64,000 nt of DNA. Source: Planctomycetota bacterium (GTDB lineage Bacteria > Planctomycetota > UBA1135 > JACQFD01). A program made the position numbers and the translations under genes. Of this stretch, positions 1 through 8,696 are shown one piece after another. Numbering within the stretch: the stretch's first letter is position 1; the number at the start of each line of letters is the position of its first letter. The notes beneath the pieces are model-generated. The model searched no databases. It worked only from the letters and a program-made list of their open reading frames with translations, and was not told the origin of the DNA. Location of the stretch: positions 62,001-126,000 of the forward strand of contig JACQFD010000038.1 of NCBI GenBank assembly GCA_016200225.1, read 5' to 3'.

Positions 1-54
1 CGGTATTTGATGATAATCGGCGACCGTCGAACGCGGCGCCTCATGATAAAATAA
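1..54 (+). CDS. possible 3' end of an upstream gene (partial)
   Basis: The first frame is open from the window edge to a TAA that ends immediately before the ATG of the next gene. Only 17 codons are visible, rich in Arg and Ile, so no function can be given. A short open frame also exists on the minus strand here, so the assignment is weak. Confidence 0.2.
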   Translation, partial: RYLMIIGDRRTRRLMIK

Positions 55-1932
55 ATGCTGATCCCAGTCGGAGATCCCCCAATTGTCAAAATGGACAAAA
101 AGGCCGCGTCCGAAAACGACGGCAAGGGCGACGAACGCCGCAATGACAAAGATTCGCTCGAAACGGGGGCGCATGTCGGCGTCGCCAGATTAACCGTCGG
201 CCGCGCGAACCCGTCGCATCAAAATGGCGGGCCGCGCATTGCGGAAAAGCGCGGACGGCCGATAGAATTTTCCCCTGTGATCGACACCGAGACCGCGGGC
301 GGAATTTTAACGAAATGCAATTCCGCGTCGTGCGGCGAGATCTATCAAATTCCGCCGGGGAAGGCGGGGGCGCTCGCCGGATGTCCGAAATGCGGCAAAC
401 GATTCAATAATGTTAAACTTTCCGCCGAAAACGCCGGCGCGACCGAAAAGTTAAAATCGCGGCCGGCGTTGCCGGTGTCGTTCGCGGTCGTCGATGTCGT
501 CAAAGCCGCGACGGCGCTCGAAAAGACGTTTTTGCTTTCGAGCGTCGCATCCCGAATCCGCAAAATCGGCAACGGAAGCGTCACGGTCGATGTCGATCAA
601 GTTTCGTTCGCGCCCGACCCCGAAAACGCATCGAAGAATGTAAATATACCGATCGAACGGATATCGAACGTATTTTGCGAGCACGACCGGGTGAGCTTCA
701 CATATTTACATTCCGGCCGGAGCACGGATATTTATATATTTGGAATGGAGGATCGGAAACACGCGATCGCGTTGCTCGAACTGCTCCCGAACCGCAAATC
801 TCAGAACGCGGTGCGGTTTCAACAAAAAGGCGCGATTCTCGACGCCTTCGCGCTCGCGACTCCGCGCCTTCTCGCGACGCCCGCGCTCGCCGCCGTGAAT
901 GCGTTTTATTTAATTTTATTAATTGTGTTTTCGCTCCAAGGCAGGATCGTAGACGCTTCGCAATTATTACGATTCGGCGCCAATCAGTTTTCGTTTACGA
1001 CGTCGGGAGAGTGGTGGCGCCTCGGAAGCAGTGCGTTTCTGCATACCGGATATCTACACCTGTTAATTGATACGTGCATGTTGATGTTGGTGGCGCCGCT
1101 CGCGGAGCGCCTGATGGGAACATGGTTCTTTTTATTAATTTACATCCATGGCATCGTCGTTTCGGGTCTCACGGGAATTTATTTCGATAGACAATCTTTC
1201 ATCGTCGGAGCCTCGGGCGCCAATTTTGCAATACTCGGGGCGGTTTTTGCGATTCTCCTCAGCAAACGAAAATCCCTGCCGTCGGGCATCTTTTCCGAGA
1301 CTTTAGTTTATATCATTGTGTATCCGCTCTATGCGATTCGTTTTCTTGACTCGCTCCACAATCAAGGCATCAGCGCGTGGACTTGCGTCAGCGGAATTGT
1401 TTCCGGTTTTGTCATGGGACTCGTCATCGCCCGGCCAATGGCGCCGCTTGAACGGACGCGGCAGGCGTTTTCCAGGGGTCTGGCCGGTTCCGCCGTGGCG
1501 ATCATTAGTATACTTATTGCAGTTTCGATGGTGCCGCGCGGAAGTCTGGACGGAAATCTCTTAGATCAATTCCCAAACAACGTAATTAGAATTTACTCGG
1601 ACCGGCGCGAATTCCAGATTGCACATGACAAGAACTTCACCGGCACGGAAGCGCTCGACGCCGTCACCCGGATGGGCGTTTCGTCAACGATAAATTCCAG
1701 TCAATTTTATCCAATATCTTATTATTCGCTCCGTCAACTCGCCCTTTTACGCGACGACAAGGGAACGATCATTATAATCGTGGACGACGTGAAAACTAAA
1801 GTCTCAGATTGGTATAAAGATATTATGGATCGCTGCATCCGCAGCGCCGCGCCCGCGCTCGGCGGCCTTCCGATCCGCGTCAAAGTCCTCGATCCCGCCT
1901 ATTTTCAGAAGGACAGCTTTATCGTCGAATGA
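55..1932 (+). CDS. zinc-ribbon / rhomboid-fold membrane protein, probably a pseudoprotease
   Basis: A 625-residue protein. Residues 1-80 are polar. A zinc-ribbon-like motif follows with Cys88, Cys93, Cys110 and Cys113. About 250-450 holds six or so hydrophobic segments of rhomboid type: GEWWRLGSSAFLH (318-330) is the usual loop-1 signature and GASGA (385-389) carries the expected catalytic Ser387. In the last transmembrane segment, where active rhomboids have a His followed by xGGxxxG, this protein has CVSGIVSG, so Cys444 occupies the His position. His435 lies nearby but out of register. I infer a non-catalytic rhomboid fold (iRhom/derlin-like behaviour), or an atypical active site. A soluble domain of about 150 residues follows. 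The ATG directly follows the stop of the preceding frame; Met13 is an alternative start. No Shine-Dalgarno is seen at either. Confidence 0.75.
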   Translation: MLIPVGDPPIVKMDKKAASENDGKGDERRNDKDSLETGAHVGVARLTVGRANPSHQNGGPRIAEKRGRPIEFSPVIDTETAGGILTKCNSASCGEIYQIPPGKAGALAGCPKCGKRFNNVKLSAENAGATEKLKSRPALPVSFAVVDVVKAATALEKTFLLSSVASRIRKIGNGSVTVDVDQVSFAPDPENASKNVNIPIERISNVFCEHDRVSFTYLHSGRSTDIYIFGMEDRKHAIALLELLPNRKSQNAVRFQQKGAILDAFALATPRLLATPALAAVNAFYLILLIVFSLQGRIVDASQLLRFGANQFSFTTSGEWWRLGSSAFLHTGYLHLLIDTCMLMLVAPLAERLMGTWFFLLIYIHGIVVSGLTGIYFDRQSFIVGASGANFAILGAVFAILLSKRKSLPSGIFSETLVYIIVYPLYAIRFLDSLHNQGISAWTCVSGIVSGFVMGLVIARPMAPLERTRQAFSRGLAGSAVAIISILIAVSMVPRGSLDGNLLDQFPNNVIRIYSDRREFQIAHDKNFTGTEALDAVTRMGVSSTINSSQFYPISYYSLRQLALLRDDKGTIIIIVDDVKTKVSDWYKDIMDRCIRSAAPALGGLPIRVKVLDPAYFQKDSFIVE

Positions 1933-2334
1933 ACGGTTATATTAACGATCCACGCGTGACGGCAATCATCACATTCACTCCGATCGCGCACTATTCGATA
2001 TTTTAACAATTTTCCGCCGCCGCGATTGCGTAATACACACCCCCCGCGCGCAGTGAAAAACTTTTTTTGGTTGCCGTCCTAGGCGCGGAGCGTAATTGCC
2101 GTCGGCGTTTAGGTGATGCGCATTGCGCGTCACTCGCCTGTTCTGCTACGCCTCTCCAACGGTCGACCTGCGGATCGGGGTGGGTGCTCGAGTGACGGGG
2201 GTCCCGAGCACACGTCCCGCAGTCGCTCTTCCGAAAGAGAATCGTCCCGCGTTGCGGGGTGCGCGCGAGCCGACAGTTCAGGCAACGATGCCGGTGCCCT
2301 TAGTCACGATCATCCTTAGGTTTGGTCGACCGGA
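1933..2334. other. structured intergenic region, candidate non-coding RNA
   Basis: About 400 bases between convergent genes without a convincing ORF. From about 2100 to 2300 the sequence folds into successive hairpins. GGTGATGCGC pairs with GCGCGTCACTCGCC around 2111-2147. GTGCTCG and CGAGCAC close a loop near 2184-2212. CTCTT and AAGAG enclose CCGA near 2225-2240. CCCGC and GCGGG enclose GTT near 2248-2261. CTGCGG near 2169 can pair with CCGCAG near 2217. I could not match it to 6S RNA, SRP RNA, RNase P RNA, tmRNA or 5S rRNA consensus motifs. The strand is undecided. A T7 run sits at about 2061-2070. Confidence 0.4.
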
Positions 2335-3477
2335 TTACGGGGCGCCGGCATCGCCTTTTTGCATCGACAACTTTACCACACCCTTGAACTCGGGCGCCTC
2401 CCCTAAAACGGATGGGAGCAATTGTAGTAAGCGCTGCGCCTTCTCGCGATCGAGTCCGAGAATTCCAAAGGATGCGTGCCGTCCAAGATTAATTTTCCGG
2501 ACCGAAACGCCAATGCCGAGGAAGCCGCAAACATCATTGGCAAGCGCAGTTGTAGCAACGAGGGGCGGCGAGAACGGACGAACGCCGTGGTGTTGTTCGA
2601 TGGCCTCGAGCAGCAGCGTCGGCAATTTCCATTCTCGCGCAATCGCGGCGCCCGCGCCGGTATGACATTCTTCACAAAGTTTATCGACGAGCGCGTCGCT
2701 GACGGTCAGACCGTGGTTCGAGCGTTCCTCCTCGGCCACGAGACCAAGAATAATAGTCTTGCCGACATCGTGAAGAAGTCCGGCAAGAAACGCCTCCTCC
2801 GGATCGGCCGACGTCGCGCGCGCGATGGCGCGGGCGAGAACGGCGGTCGCCAGCGAATGCACCCAGAGTTTTTCCGCGCGGCGCTGATCCGTGTTGCGAA
2901 ACATCGTTAGTCTTGCCGCGACCGCGAGCGCAAGACTACGAATCCGGCGCGATCCGACATGAATAATCGCCCGCTGCAGATCCTTGATCGGTGTACCTGA
3001 CGCATAGGCCGCCGAGTTTACAAGTGACATGACCTCGCCCGCGATTGCCGCGTCAGCGCGAATCAAGTCGGCGATCGCCTTGAAATCCGGTTCGGGCCGG
3101 TTCGCGTGATCGATGACTTGTATTAACGTGGCCGGAAGTACGGGAAGCGAATACTTGCCCGCCTTGAGGCGCTGATTGATTTTTTCAATTGTCGCGGTTT
3201 CCGCGGGGCCGGCCGAAACGACCATGCGCTCCGCAAATTCAACCATTTGGTCCGCGACGTCCCACCAACCCTTGGTTTGTAACATATTCTCCTCCGACGG
3301 CTCCGCGAGCGCTACGGGGTTGTCCTTGGTTGTATATTGACTGTTCGTAGTTTTCCGGGCTGTCCCGTTTTTTGTTAAATTGCCGGATTGGCTGGATGTT
3401 TCTGAACGTTCTGAATTACTAATACTTCCATCGGAAGCGTCGTTTCTGAATAACTTATTAAGCCAATTGTTGCCCAC
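2335..3477 (-). CDS. HDOD domain signal-transduction protein
   Basis: A 380-residue protein from a GTG start. The first 65 residues are Ser/Thr/Asn-rich and look disordered. From about residue 115 it follows the HDOD pattern: LPVLPATLIQVIDHAN, then LIRADAAIAGEVMSLVNSA, then AIIHVGSRRIRSLALA. LWVHSLATA and FLAGLLHDVGK follow. HDOD proteins are HD-superfamily relatives, usually without enzymatic activity, that act in regulatory and signalling pathways such as motility, stress and second-messenger responses. The open frame extends to 3675, but the extra N-terminal 66 residues are Pro/Ala/Cys-rich and unlike a domain, so I start at the GTG that begins GNNWLNKLF. It is divergent from the PpiC-like lipoprotein gene across a 286-base spacer. 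Confidence 0.8.
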   Translation of the reverse strand: MGNNWLNKLFRNDASDGSISNSERSETSSQSGNLTKNGTARKTTNSQYTTKDNPVALAEPSEENMLQTKGWWDVADQMVEFAERMVVSAGPAETATIEKINQRLKAGKYSLPVLPATLIQVIDHANRPEPDFKAIADLIRADAAIAGEVMSLVNSAAYASGTPIKDLQRAIIHVGSRRIRSLALAVAARLTMFRNTDQRRAEKLWVHSLATAVLARAIARATSADPEEAFLAGLLHDVGKTIILGLVAEEERSNHGLTVSDALVDKLCEECHTGAGAAIAREWKLPTLLLEAIEQHHGVRPFSPPLVATTALANDVCGFLGIGVSVRKINLGRHASFGILGLDREKAQRLLQLLPSVLGEAPEFKGVVKLSMQKGDAGAP

Positions 3478-3763
3478 GGTGCCTTTCCTTGTAGTTGCGT
3501 GTGTTGTGTACACGGCTGCGGCAATCCACGCCGGACAAGAACGCGGATTCCGATCCGCCGATCCATCGCCTCCAACGCATGGAGGTGCGGATGACGTCCC
3601 GGCCCACGCCTCTTGGGCGGTGACTTCGCAAACCAAATGGCTTATCGGAACACCGGGCATAGAACCGGAGTCCAAACCGTCTGCTTCGGACTACGTAAAG
3701 ACTTCAACCCGCCTCCCCAGTTCTTGTGATCCAACGGCCGATACGGGACACTCAACAAGCTCC

Positions 3764-4378
3764 ATGCGAATTCCAACTGCGACGATTTTTCTCTCATTAC
3801 TTCTCGTTGGCGCCTGTGACCGGGACGCTTCCGTAACTCCAAACGTTCGGCGCGGCGCGCCGCGCGCAGCCGGAGCTCCGGGAGTCCGCGGGCCAAACGC
3901 GCAGGGTCCCAATTCAGGGGCTGCCGGCGGCGCAGGTCCGCGTGCTGCGGCCAACGGAGGCGCGCCGTCCGCACAGGCCGGCCTTGCAGCCGGAAGCCAG
4001 CCGGCCGGCCATGCGGCAGGCGGCCACGTTACAGTTACGCAGATCGTGATTTCGTTCAAAGACGTGGCCGGCACCAAAGCGACGCGAACGAAGGAAGAGG
4101 CCGAAAAGTTAGCGAACGAACTCTTTACAAAAGCGCAGGGGAACTCCGAGCCGTTCGCTGCGCTTCGAAAACAGACCGACGAGGCTGGCACGCCGATATT
4201 TAATATCTGCCTCGGCAAAGAAAAGAAATCCCCGAACGACAAACTACGTTCGGAAGTGCCGGCCGCCGTCGGCGACGCTGCGTTTCAAATGCAACCGAAC
4301 GACGTGAAGCTCATTCCTTACGATGCCGCCAAGGCGCCGGGCGGTTTTTATATTATCAAGCGGATGAACAATCCGTAA
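3764..4378 (+). CDS. lipoprotein with a parvulin (PpiC)-like domain
   Basis: A 204-residue protein. It starts with a lipoprotein signal peptide ending in the lipobox LVGAC (Cys21), followed by a long Gly/Ala/Pro-rich linker (about 25-85). The C-terminal 115 residues resemble a parvulin-type peptidyl-prolyl isomerase. They run from VTVTQIVISF, through an EEAEKLANELFTKA helix and an FAALRKQTDE segment, to AFQMQPNDVKLIPY and FYIIKRM, which mirrors the family ending GYHIIK. The central GGDLG segment of true parvulins is poorly conserved, so activity is uncertain. The likely role is in protein folding at the outer or cytoplasmic membrane. A longer in-frame ORF begins at 3380, but the signal peptide fixes this ATG. 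Confidence 0.7.
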   Translation: MRIPTATIFLSLLLVGACDRDASVTPNVRRGAPRAAGAPGVRGPNAQGPNSGAAGGAGPRAAANGGAPSAQAGLAAGSQPAGHAAGGHVTVTQIVISFKDVAGTKATRTKEEAEKLANELFTKAQGNSEPFAALRKQTDEAGTPIFNICLGKEKKSPNDKLRSEVPAAVGDAAFQMQPNDVKLIPYDAAKAPGGFYIIKRMNNP

Positions 4379-4424
4379 ACGGCCGCGGCGTTATTGATAT
4401 TAACGCTGCGCTGCGATTTTGACG

Positions 4425-5450
4425 CTACGCTGCCCGCCAGTTCGTGTGCGGCACGCCGTTCTTGACGAGCCAGCCCCATAACAATTGAGAATAATTCACG
4501 GCGGACATGCCGCGTTTGCGATAGAACGTGCCGAGCAGTCTGTGCGTTTGATATAAATTATACAGCGGCACGCCGGGATAATAATGATGTTCGAGGTGGT
4601 AGCTCGAATTCAGGAACGCGATCCGCCATAGAAAATTCGCTTTCACGAGCGTCGACCACTGCGCCGGATCGAGCGGATTGATAAAATAATGCTGCCCGAG
4701 GCGGTTCATCGCGAACGCGATCGGAAATATAAAGAAAACCGGCACGATGTGGACGCGCATCGCCATGCGCCAGTCGAAAATTAACAATCCAATCGCGATC
4801 GAGAGATGAAACGCCATCGCGGCGCGGCGTTCCCACGCGATTTTATTTTGCAATTCCGCCGGATACGTCGACGTCTCGCGTTTCGCCGCGCGAAAATAGA
4901 TCGGGAACAGCGCCGGCGTAAAATATAACAATTTGTACCAGCGCGCGACGCGCTTCGGCGACAAATGATAACGTTTGGGATCGTCGGTCGGCGAACCCAG
5001 TTCATTATGATGATCGAGGTGCCAGCGCGTGAACTGCGATGCCGAGATTCCGCTCGGAATCGAATATAACAATGCGAGAAAACGCATCCAACCCGGACGT
5101 TGATGCACGAAGACGGCGTTGTGCACGACTTCGTGCAGCATCACCGTATAATTAAACACCGTGAAACCCTGCACGAACGCGACGGGAATCCAGATCCACG
5201 GATTGTCAAATTTAATTAAAACAACCGTGGAGGCGATCGTTAAAAACAACTGCCACGCCGTCACCGCGAAGTGCTTCCACGCGCGCTTGTCGTGGAGTGT
5301 TGTCAATGCCTCCGGCGACACGTCGTCGTGCAGCGAAAACCGCAATTCGCGCGACTGCCCGACGTAAAAACGCTGCTTGCCGCGCGGAGCCTCGGCCTTC
5401 GGCTCGGGTTGCGCGGAAACGGGAGATTGAATGGCGGGTGCTGCGTTCAC
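4425..5450 (-). CDS. membrane fatty-acid desaturase
   Basis: A 341-residue integral membrane protein with the three histidine boxes of the acyl-lipid/acyl-CoA desaturase superfamily: HEVVH (106-110), HLDHH (144-148) and HLEHH (285-289). These bind the di-iron centre that introduces double bonds into acyl chains. Hydrophobic pairs before box 1 and between boxes 2 and 3 fit the four-helix topology. The residues YYPGVP after the third box are typical of the family. The first 25 residues are Pro/Glu/Lys-rich. The gene is single, convergent with the PpiC-like lipoprotein gene and divergent from the secreted metallopeptidase. Regiospecificity cannot be told from sequence. Related hydroxylases and ketolases share the boxes. 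Confidence 0.9.
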   Translation of the reverse strand: MNAAPAIQSPVSAQPEPKAEAPRGKQRFYVGQSRELRFSLHDDVSPEALTTLHDKRAWKHFAVTAWQLFLTIASTVVLIKFDNPWIWIPVAFVQGFTVFNYTVMLHEVVHNAVFVHQRPGWMRFLALLYSIPSGISASQFTRWHLDHHNELGSPTDDPKRYHLSPKRVARWYKLLYFTPALFPIYFRAAKRETSTYPAELQNKIAWERRAAMAFHLSIAIGLLIFDWRMAMRVHIVPVFFIFPIAFAMNRLGQHYFINPLDPAQWSTLVKANFLWRIAFLNSSYHLEHHYYPGVPLYNLYQTHRLLGTFYRKRGMSAVNYSQLLWGWLVKNGVPHTNWRAA

Positions 5451-5648
5451 GGATGCGGAGCGATAAGTGTAACGCCGGGCGATCGATTTGGCGCGCGGAT
5501 GGGTGCGAAGCTGAAAAAAAGTCGGGGCTCGGACGGCACCCCTCGCGGCAGTTCGCGCGTCCGAAGTTGGCGTCCCTCCGTCCGCGCCCTTTCAGTGCGG
5601 TAGAGTAGATTGCGATACGCACGCCTCTCCCGGCTCCGCCCCAACAAC

Positions 5649-8615
5649 ATGAAGCATCGCACCTCGATTCCGGCCAGCGTCATAACAGTTGGCATTATAA
5701 ATTTTCTGTCCGCCAATTCGTTCGCCCAATCGACGCCCGGACCGAAACCGGTCGATCCGCCCTGCTCGAACGCGGTTTTGCAACGATACTATTCGGAGAC
5801 GAGCCCGCGGTTCGCGGCGTTTTTGAAGCGACATCCGGGGACGTGGATTCCTACATTTGACGAGGAGACGGGTTCGCCGCTCTCGATCGTCGGTCGTGGA
5901 ATTGTAGTATCGGCGCGGCCGATCGCGAATCTCAACGCGGCCCGCGCGCTCGCGATCGAAACATTAAAGAACGAATCGTATCTTTGGGGCGCGCCGTTCG
6001 CGGAGTTCGAACTCGAGACGCGGATAAAATCCGGGAAAATTTATATTTTCGGTTGGAAACAAGTCCACGACGGCCTCGACGTGATCGGCGGCCGCGTCGA
6101 CATCCAAATACACGAAACGGGGCGCGTCGCGCTCGTCGGAACGTCCGCGCTCGAAATTACCAATGATCCGCGGTCGGAAATTAAATTATCGGCGGATGCC
6201 GCGGTCGCGGCGGTCGTAAAGAATAAAAAACTCGCCGCGGGCGACGCGGCCGCGGCCGCCGACATCGCGATTTTCGCGAAGCGCGCGCGCGGAACCGTCG
6301 AACCGCGCCCGGTTTTTATTGTAACAGTTTCGCAATATTCACAACACGTGAGCGAGCGCGTGCTCGTCGACGCGGGGACCGGAGAAATCCTGCGGGTCGA
6401 ATCGTTGATTCACGATAATAATAATGTTCACGGCGCCGTCACGGGCGCCTCGCTCCTCGGACTCTCGCCCGTTTCCGGCACGACGGTGACCGGAATTCCA
6501 GACGTGCAGGTGAGCGTTCACTCCAATTCGGGCGCGAACGTCGCCGGCTCCGCGGACGGCTCGGGCAATTTTAATATACAAATGCCAGACGCGGGTCCGC
6601 ACACGGCGACGGTGACGTTGCAGAGTCCAAACTTTACAATTCTCAACGCCGCCGGCGCGAACGTTTCGGTGAACGGCGTCGCGGCGTCCGACGGATCCGG
6701 AGGATTTTTAGTTAATTTGGACGCGAATCCGTCGCTCAGCGAGGAAACGACGGCGCAAGTGTCCGCCGCCGTGATGCACCATCAGATTCGCGATTATATC
6801 GTCGGCCAACTGCCGGCGTACGCGGCGGCGTTTCCGCTGCAAAAGGTGTGGGTGAACGAGGCGTCCGTTTGCAATGCTTATTTTGATACTTACGATGACG
6901 CGATTCATTTCTTCCATTCGGGAAGCGGCTGCTTCAATACGGCCTACTCCACCGTTGTGTATCATGAATTCGGCCACGGCGTCGACGAGTTTTTTGGACA
7001 TATATTATCGGCCGGACTCTCCGAGGGCGTCGCGGACACGGTCGCGATGTATTATACACAACAACAAATCATCGGTCAGGACTTCTTCGGCGTCGGATCG
7101 TATATTCGAAACGGCGAAAACGGCGTGACGTGGCCCGCGACGGGCTGCGGTTACGAACCGCACTGCCTCGGCGAATCGTACATGGGCTTTACGTGGCTCG
7201 CGCGCAAAAATTTGATACAAACGCTCGGACAGGCACAGGGAAAGACCGTCGCGGAAACGGATATATTAGGATCGCTTCCGGCGAACTCATTAACAATCCC
7301 GCTCGCCGTCCAGCAAGCGTTTATACAGGACGACAACGACGGAGATTTGACAAATGGAACGCCGCATTTTAACGATCTTTCGGCGGCGGCGCTCGCGAAG
7401 GGTTTTACGCTGCCGACGGCGGTCGGAATTAATTTAATACATACGGCGCACCCGAACACGGCCGGCCAGACGCTCGCGTATCCCATTTATATCGATACGA
7501 CGACGCAGGCGGGCGTCTCGATCGGCGGCGTGCACGTCGATTATAGCGATGACGAGGGCGGCACGTGGCACAGCGTCGGCGCATCGTTAACAACGACGCC
7601 CGGCCGCTACCGCGCGCAAATCCCGGCGCACATCGCGCCCGCGGTTATTCATTATCGGCTCGTTGCTAACAATACGAGCGGCGTGACCATCGTCGTCCCC
7701 GAGGGCGACGACGACGCGTATCGATTCTCGGTCGGCGCGCGCGCAAGCGTGTTTTTTGATAACTTTGAATCCGGCGGTCCGGGCTGGACGCACGGCGCGA
7801 CGGCGGGACTCGACGACTGGCAGATCGGCGATCCGGCGGGAAGCCCCGCGAATCAGTATTTATTAGATCCGCCCGCGGCGTTTTCGGGAACGAATGTCCT
7901 CGGCAACGATCTTGGACTTACGGGCGGCGACGGATTGTATGAAGCGAACACGAGCACCTACGCGGCGTCGCCCGCGATTTCGGGCTCCGGATTATCAAAT
8001 TTAAGATTACGTTTCCGACGCTGGCTCGGAAGCGAAGGCAGCCAGTACGACCACGCGCAGGTCGCGTTGACCGGCGGCGTTTCGGCGCTTTTGTGGGAAA
8101 ACGCGTTCCAGCCCGAGCATTTGGATCTCGCGTGGACGCTGCAGGACATGCCGATCCCGGCGGCGAACGGAGTCTCCAGTTTTAATATTAAGTATTCCGA
8201 GGACAGCGACCCCGGCCTCGAATACGGCGGCTGGACGCTCGACGACGTCGAAGTTTATAACTTATCCGCGACGCCCGTCGGGACGTTCGCTCTCGGCATC
8301 AATTCGACCGCGCCGCCGATCGGATCGACATTAACATTCACGTCGACGGGCAACCCCGGCGCTTATTTTGAAATATACGCATCCACGAATACCGGGCCGG
8401 TCGCGGTCGAGGGTTTCGGCGTCGTCGACGTCGGAAACGACGCGATTTTCTTTTATAATGGAAACCTCGACGGCGCCGGCGTGCACTCCATTTCGTTTGA
8501 ATTGCCGAACAATCCGATTTTTATTGGTTTTGAAATCAACGCGGTCGGATTCGAAGTCGTGCCCGGCGGCACCGAGCCGCAACTCGGCAACGCCGTCCGA
8601 TTGATTATTAGTTAA
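5649..8615 (+). CDS. secreted zinc metallopeptidase (M4/M36-like) with C-terminal beta-sandwich domains
   Basis: A 988-residue protein starting with a signal peptide (MKHRTSIPASVITVGI, cleaved near NSFAQS). The region at about 60-260 resembles an FTP/PepSY-type inhibitory propeptide. A carboxypeptidase-regulatory-like insert follows. The catalytic region holds HEFGH (439-443) and a downstream EGVAD with Glu459, the gluzincin arrangement (HExxH plus a distal Glu). About 700-870 is a jelly-roll or MAM-like domain beginning FFDNFESGG. The last 100 residues are a beta-rich domain also seen, more divergently, in the proteins ending at 11251 and 21726. It probably degrades extracellular protein. 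I chose this ATG because the 13 extra in-frame codons upstream precede a good signal peptide. Confidence 0.85.
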   Translation: MKHRTSIPASVITVGIINFLSANSFAQSTPGPKPVDPPCSNAVLQRYYSETSPRFAAFLKRHPGTWIPTFDEETGSPLSIVGRGIVVSARPIANLNAARALAIETLKNESYLWGAPFAEFELETRIKSGKIYIFGWKQVHDGLDVIGGRVDIQIHETGRVALVGTSALEITNDPRSEIKLSADAAVAAVVKNKKLAAGDAAAAADIAIFAKRARGTVEPRPVFIVTVSQYSQHVSERVLVDAGTGEILRVESLIHDNNNVHGAVTGASLLGLSPVSGTTVTGIPDVQVSVHSNSGANVAGSADGSGNFNIQMPDAGPHTATVTLQSPNFTILNAAGANVSVNGVAASDGSGGFLVNLDANPSLSEETTAQVSAAVMHHQIRDYIVGQLPAYAAAFPLQKVWVNEASVCNAYFDTYDDAIHFFHSGSGCFNTAYSTVVYHEFGHGVDEFFGHILSAGLSEGVADTVAMYYTQQQIIGQDFFGVGSYIRNGENGVTWPATGCGYEPHCLGESYMGFTWLARKNLIQTLGQAQGKTVAETDILGSLPANSLTIPLAVQQAFIQDDNDGDLTNGTPHFNDLSAAALAKGFTLPTAVGINLIHTAHPNTAGQTLAYPIYIDTTTQAGVSIGGVHVDYSDDEGGTWHSVGASLTTTPGRYRAQIPAHIAPAVIHYRLVANNTSGVTIVVPEGDDDAYRFSVGARASVFFDNFESGGPGWTHGATAGLDDWQIGDPAGSPANQYLLDPPAAFSGTNVLGNDLGLTGGDGLYEANTSTYAASPAISGSGLSNLRLRFRRWLGSEGSQYDHAQVALTGGVSALLWENAFQPEHLDLAWTLQDMPIPAANGVSSFNIKYSEDSDPGLEYGGWTLDDVEVYNLSATPVGTFALGINSTAPPIGSTLTFTSTGNPGAYFEIYASTNTGPVAVEGFGVVDVGNDAIFFYNGNLDGAGVHSISFELPNNPIFIGFEINAVGFEVVPGGTEPQLGNAVRLIIS

Positions 8616-8696
8616 CGCGACGCGCACCGGGCGGGCGCCGGCTTTTCATTGCATTTCGGCGCGTGGTTTCGCACGCTCTGCGATTCCGACAATTCC

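Noticed and set aside
2123..2665. Plus-strand ORF of 180 codons over the structured spacer and the HDOD gene end.
   Set aside because: It runs antisense to a clear HDOD gene and has no family character.
3478..3675. N-terminal extension of the HDOD protein by 66 residues.
   Set aside because: The extension is low-complexity and overlaps the divergent promoter region; a GTG at 3477 gives a more natural start.
3600..3720. Possible tRNA in the spacer between the HDOD and PpiC-like genes, because the translated text resembles antisense tRNA translations.
   Set aside because: No acceptor stem or anticodon arm could be paired around the T-loop-like GGTTCTATGCC, and the T-stem needs an 8-base loop.
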